Assembly: GCF_900890425.1 (NCBI RefSeq)
Contig: NZ_CAAHFG010000004.1
Location: 124,001 to 188,000, forward strand
Direction: 5' to 3'
Length of the DNA: 64,000 nucleotides
Origin: Pontiella desulfatans
GTDB lineage: Bacteria; Verrucomicrobiota; Kiritimatiellia; Kiritimatiellales; Pontiellaceae
Made by a program: the position numbers and the translations under genes
Notes under the pieces: model-generated
The model's database searches: none
What the model was told of the DNA's origin: nothing
What the model saw: the letters and a program-made list of their open reading frames with translations, nothing else
In this document: piece after piece, positions 60,978 through 64,000 of the stretch
How positions within the stretch are numbered: the stretch's first letter is position 1
How the letters are laid out: each line of letters begins with the position of its first letter

Positions 60978-62240
60978 TTATTGCTTTCCAGGCACGGCCA
61001 CTCGATCGAACCATTCGGTTGCGAGCTTCGGATTTTTTTCCACGCCGATGCCGTGGTGGTGGATCATGCCGAGGTTGAAGCAGGCCTTGGTGTCTCCGCT
61101 CTCCGCCAAGCCGGTCAGGTGCTTGAGCAGGACGCCGCTCTTTTCGGGCGAAAGCGGATTGTCGCTTTGGTCGGCGAGGTTGACGAATTCGCGCAGGTTG
61201 TCGATGGGATTGCCGCGGCCTTTGGCGGCCAGCTCCTTGGCCCACTCGAAGTCGGGTTTGCAGCCATGGCCGTAGAGTTTGGCGATGGCGGCGTAGGAGC
61301 AGGCGTGCCAGTGGGCCGGGTTTTGCTCGACGGCCTTGGCATAGTTGGCGAAGCCCTCTTCCAGCTTGCCCTGCTTTTCGAGGCTGCGCCCCCAGAAGAT
61401 CAGGCTCGAAACATCCTTCGGACTCAGAATGTAGGCCTTTTCGAACTTGGCCGCGGCGGCGGGATAGTCGCCCATGTAGAAACAGCAGTTGCCCCACTGG
61501 ATCCAGTTGATGGCGGTGTAGGGCTGCATTTCGAGCAGCTTGCCATAGACGCGATCCGCATCCTTGTAGCGTTCGAGTTTCTTGAAGGTGTTGGCCAGCC
61601 CCTGGTACGACCACGGCTCGGGTTCGAGCTCCACCGCCAGCATGCGGTGCTCGAGCGCCTTCCTGGGCTGGTCCAGATCGGTGGTCAGCAGTTTGGCATA
61701 GGTCTGGTGCACCATCACGGGCGCAACCTTCCACTCCTTGAGGATGCGCTTGAACTGCTTCTGCGCCATCTCCGCATGCTTGTCGTGGTAGCGCGCCTCG
61801 ATGCCGTAGAGCCAGCGGACGAGGATTTCGTCGGGGTGCTTTTCGATCAGCTCCTCGAGGGTTTCGAAACCGGCCTCCACCATCACGCCCATATCCATGG
61901 GAACCACCGCGCCCGCCGCCCGCGAGACCACGGAAGCGTCGTCGAGCACATAGGCCTTCACGAGGGAATCGCGCGCGGTTTTCCAATCGAACCGGCTCCG
62001 CTGCATGACGCCTTTCAGGAACCACAGCCTCCGGCAATCCGGCACAACGCTGCAGGCCTCGGCCACCAGCCATTCGGCATCCTTTTGCCGCCCCTTGGAA
62101 AGATAGTCCATGGCCTCGGCATAGGCGGCCTGGGCATAGTCCGCCTGCGCGCCCCATTCGTCCGGAATCCCCTCGGTTCCCGCCGCGGAAACCCCCACGG
62201 CAAAACCTATTGCAACCCACCATGCCCTTCGCGTCTTCAT
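60978..62240 (-). CDS. exported TPR-repeat protein
   Basis: 420 residues from MKTRRAWWVAIGFAVGVSAA, a signal peptide. The body is tetratricopeptide and Sel1-type helical hairpins: 'AAYAEAMDYLSKGRQKDAEW', 'ALEHRMLAVELEPEPWSYQG', 'INWIQWGNCCFYMGDYPAAA', 'EEGFANYAKAVEQNPAHWHA', ending in one Sel1 unit ('KACFNLGMIHHHGIGVEKNP'). It probably binds other proteins in the periplasm. The start is chosen for the signal peptide; GGGGTGG lies close upstream. It is the first of four repeat-protein genes on this strand and is divergent from the Tsx-like gene. Confidence 0.87.
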   Translation of the reverse strand: MKTRRAWWVAIGFAVGVSAAGTEGIPDEWGAQADYAQAAYAEAMDYLSKGRQKDAEWLVAEACSVVPDCRRLWFLKGVMQRSRFDWKTARDSLVKAYVLDDASVVSRAAGAVVPMDMGVMVEAGFETLEELIEKHPDEILVRWLYGIEARYHDKHAEMAQKQFKRILKEWKVAPVMVHQTYAKLLTTDLDQPRKALEHRMLAVELEPEPWSYQGLANTFKKLERYKDADRVYGKLLEMQPYTAINWIQWGNCCFYMGDYPAAAAKFEKAYILSPKDVSSLIFWGRSLEKQGKLEEGFANYAKAVEQNPAHWHACSYAAIAKLYGHGCKPDFEWAKELAAKGRGNPIDNLREFVNLADQSDNPLSPEKSGVLLKHLTGLAESGDTKACFNLGMIHHHGIGVEKNPKLATEWFDRVAVPGKQ

Positions 62241-62411
62241 CTCCACCCCGTTCCCGTAGACCGCACCAAAAAAACAGGGGTATGCTACCATGTATACCGG
62301 TCATTTCGAACCCAAACTTCAGGCTAGCCAGAGCCCGGGAATTAGAGGATAACGTGGGTTTCATCACATCCCGCCCCGGAGCGGCGGGGGTAACAGACAA
62401 GGAGAGATTCC

Positions 62412-63185
62412 ATGAAACGCATCATTACCGCCCTCGTGGCCGCCAGCGCCGCATCCACCTTCGCAGGCGACTTTATCCAGTGGACCGACACCAGTGTGAG
62501 CCTGCTGGCCGGTACCGGCTTTGAGGTCGATCCCGAAGACCAGACCACCGTCACGCTCGAACACGCCAACGGCTGGGAATACGGGGACTTCTTCTGGTTC
62601 AATGATTTTATCTATTTCAATGGCGATCAAAACAGTGCCGGCGATGACGCATCTTACTATGGCGAAATCGCGCCGCGGTTCAGCCTCAACAAAATGACCG
62701 GAAAAGATCTTTCCGTGGCCTTCATTAAAGATTGGTTGATTGCCACCTGCTACGAATACGGGCGCGGGGTCAACCTGGATGAATACGGCCACAACATGCT
62801 TGTAGGTGCCGGGGTCGACCTCGATGTTCCGGGCATGGACTTTGTTCAGCTTAATGCTTACCAGCGTTTCGACCTTAAAGGCGGTAACGGCGAATCCATT
62901 CAGCTGACCGGCGTCTGGAAATATTCCCGGCCGATGGGCAAAACCACCTTCATCTTCGACGGCTTCCTGGACTGGGTGGTCAACGATGACGGACTGTACA
63001 GCAAGAACCTGCACTTTTGCCCGCAGGTCAAGTTCGACATCGGCACCCTCTGGGGCTGGAACCCGAACCGCCTCAACGTGGGTGTGGAATACGACTACTG
63101 GTCGAACAAGTACGGGATCAAAGACTCCAACGTGTTCCCGACCACACAGAGCGCCATCAGCCTGCTCGTGAAGTCCCACTTTTAA
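62412..63185 (+). CDS. Tsx/OmpK-like outer-membrane nucleoside channel
   Basis: 257 residues with signal peptide (MKRIITALVAASAASTFAG). The mature start 'FIQWTDTSVSLLAGTGFEVD', then 'TTVTLEHANGWEYGDFFWFN', repeated amphipathic beta strands and a C-terminal aromatic residue (Phe) are typical of the Tsx/OmpK beta-barrel family, which lets nucleosides cross the outer membrane. AAGGAG lies about seven bases before the ATG. The next gene, 21 bases downstream, is a purine permease, which supports a role in purine or nucleoside uptake. The leader (62292-62411) contains a GC-rich hairpin (CCCGCCCCGGAGCGGCGGGG) but I cannot identify a riboswitch. Confidence 0.87.
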   Translation: MKRIITALVAASAASTFAGDFIQWTDTSVSLLAGTGFEVDPEDQTTVTLEHANGWEYGDFFWFNDFIYFNGDQNSAGDDASYYGEIAPRFSLNKMTGKDLSVAFIKDWLIATCYEYGRGVNLDEYGHNMLVGAGVDLDVPGMDFVQLNAYQRFDLKGGNGESIQLTGVWKYSRPMGKTTFIFDGFLDWVVNDDGLYSKNLHFCPQVKFDIGTLWGWNPNRLNVGVEYDYWSNKYGIKDSNVFPTTQSAISLLVKSHF

Positions 63186-63206
63186 ACCTTACAACCGGAG
63201 AAAACC

Positions 63207-64000
63207 ATGCCTGGCTTATTCAAACTCAAAGAACACGGCACCGATACGAAAACGGAAGTCATCGGGGGAATCACAACCTTTCTGACGATGGCCTATATCA
63301 TCTTCGTGAACCCGATGATCCTGAGCGAAACGGGCATGGATAAACCGGCGCTGATCACCGCCACCTGCCTGGCGGCGGCCTTGGGCACCTTCCTCGTGGG
63401 GCTCTGGGCCAATGTGCCATTCGCCATGGCGCCGGGCATGGGGCTCAACGCCTTTTTCACCTACACCCTCGTATTGGGGCAAGGCCTGAACTGGCAGACC
63501 GCGCTGGGCGTCGTTTTTGTTTCGGGCATCGTCTTCCTGGTGCTCACCGTGGTGGGCATCCGCGAAAAGGTGGTGACGGCCATACCGGTCGGACTCCGGA
63601 TTGCCACCGCCGCCGGCATCGGCTTGTTCATCACCTTCATCGGCATGAAAAACCTGGGGCTGATCGTGGATAACCCGGCCACACTGGTTTCGATCGGCCC
63701 GCTCACCACGCCGGTGCTGATTGGCCTGGTGGCCCTGCTGGTGATCACCGTGCTCGAGGCCCGCAAGATCAAGGGCGCCATCCTCATCGGCATCGTGTTC
63801 GCCACCATCGTCGGCGCGCTTTTCGGCGAAGTCAGCCTGCCGGAAAAACTGGTTTCGGCCCCGCCGAGCCTGGCGCCGATCGCCTTCAAGCTCGATATTC
63901 CCGCCGCCCTGCAGTGGGGACTCGTGGGCGCGATCTTTTCCTTCATGTTCGTCGATCTGTTCGACTCCATCGGCACCATCGTCGCCTGCTCCTACGAAGC
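63207..64000 (+). CDS. NCS2/AzgA-type purine permease, 5' part (runs off window)
   Basis: The first 264 residues, from MPGLFKLKEHGTDTKTEVIG. 'GGITTFLTMAYIIFVNPMIL' and 'ANVPFAMAPGMGLNAFFTYT' are signatures of the AzgA (adenine/guanine/hypoxanthine) branch of NCS2 transporters, and 'FSFMFVDLFDSIGTIVA' near the window end is another. Several membrane spans are visible. The CGGAG ribosome site lies about seven bases before the ATG. It should import purine bases across the inner membrane by proton symport, and its partner in the outer membrane is probably the Tsx-like channel encoded just upstream. Confidence 0.93.
   Translation, partial: MPGLFKLKEHGTDTKTEVIGGITTFLTMAYIIFVNPMILSETGMDKPALITATCLAAALGTFLVGLWANVPFAMAPGMGLNAFFTYTLVLGQGLNWQTALGVVFVSGIVFLVLTVVGIREKVVTAIPVGLRIATAAGIGLFITFIGMKNLGLIVDNPATLVSIGPLTTPVLIGLVALLVITVLEARKIKGAILIGIVFATIVGALFGEVSLPEKLVSAPPSLAPIAFKLDIPAALQWGLVGAIFSFMFVDLFDSIGTIVACSYE

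Noticed and set aside
62292-62411. Purine riboswitch before the Tsx-like gene
   Set aside because: I could not find the conserved loop sequences of the purine aptamer; only a simple GC hairpin is visible.

Overview
The window looks like a chromosomal segment of a GC-rich, Gram-negative bacterium of the PVC superphylum, most likely Kiritimatiellota (Pontiella-like). This is an inference. It rests on lineage-typical secreted proteins (WTTGG jelly-roll-like modules, 'STNL...FYRV' modules, 'DWxTIDGGGG' proteins, S74-tailed fibres), several Sel1-repeat lipoproteins, and an outer-membrane Tsx-like channel with lipoproteins that imply an outer membrane. No rRNA is present to confirm it, and there is one tRNA (Asn). 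I see no prophage, CRISPR array or intact insertion sequence.

Layout. 0-9.3 kb: the 5' end of a KAP-like NTPase, comM/yifB, two related large secreted proteins flanking a spondin-domain protein, then a minus-strand group (membrane protein, HD hydrolase, small lipoprotein). 9.5-16.3 kb: Sel1 lipoprotein, aqpZ, a 45-residue lipoprotein with a decayed aqpZ tail behind it, a pterin dehydratase, an isochorismatase-like hydrolase, and an NtrB/NtrC-type two-component operon. 16.3-22.3 kb: a gene-free stretch, then a three-gene operon for two S74-tailed repeat fibres and a small secreted partner. 22.3-30.3 kb: System II cytochrome c biogenesis (resB-ccsA), tRNA-Asn, and two overlapping genes that pack five tetrapyrrole activities into two polypeptides. 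30.3-43.2 kb: an M28 peptidase, a DinG-like helicase, two subtilases and a metzincin-like protease sharing a C-terminal module, then pheT; a decayed pheT tail lies beyond the metalloprotease. 43.3-48 kb: a GntR-ABC operon with an operator, rpsD, and a RES-Xre toxin-antitoxin pair with its operator. 48-64 kb: MFS transporter, coiled-coil exported protein, ptsP, a 1109-residue four-part fusion (E1alpha, E1beta, lipoyl domain, KAS III), four Sel1/TPR proteins containing a 1.03 kb near-identical direct repeat, and a Tsx-like channel followed by a purine permease that runs off the window.

Most notable: (1) the E1-lipoyl-KAS III fusion, which looks like a single-chain device that makes an acyl primer from a 2-oxoacid and passes it to fatty-acid-type condensation; (2) a HemC-CobA-HemD fusion whose HemC part lacks the domain that normally binds the dipyrromethane cofactor; (3) two loci (aqpZ and pheT) with the same architecture of intact gene, extra gene, and decayed copy of the first gene's 3' end, which suggests a shared route of gene gain.
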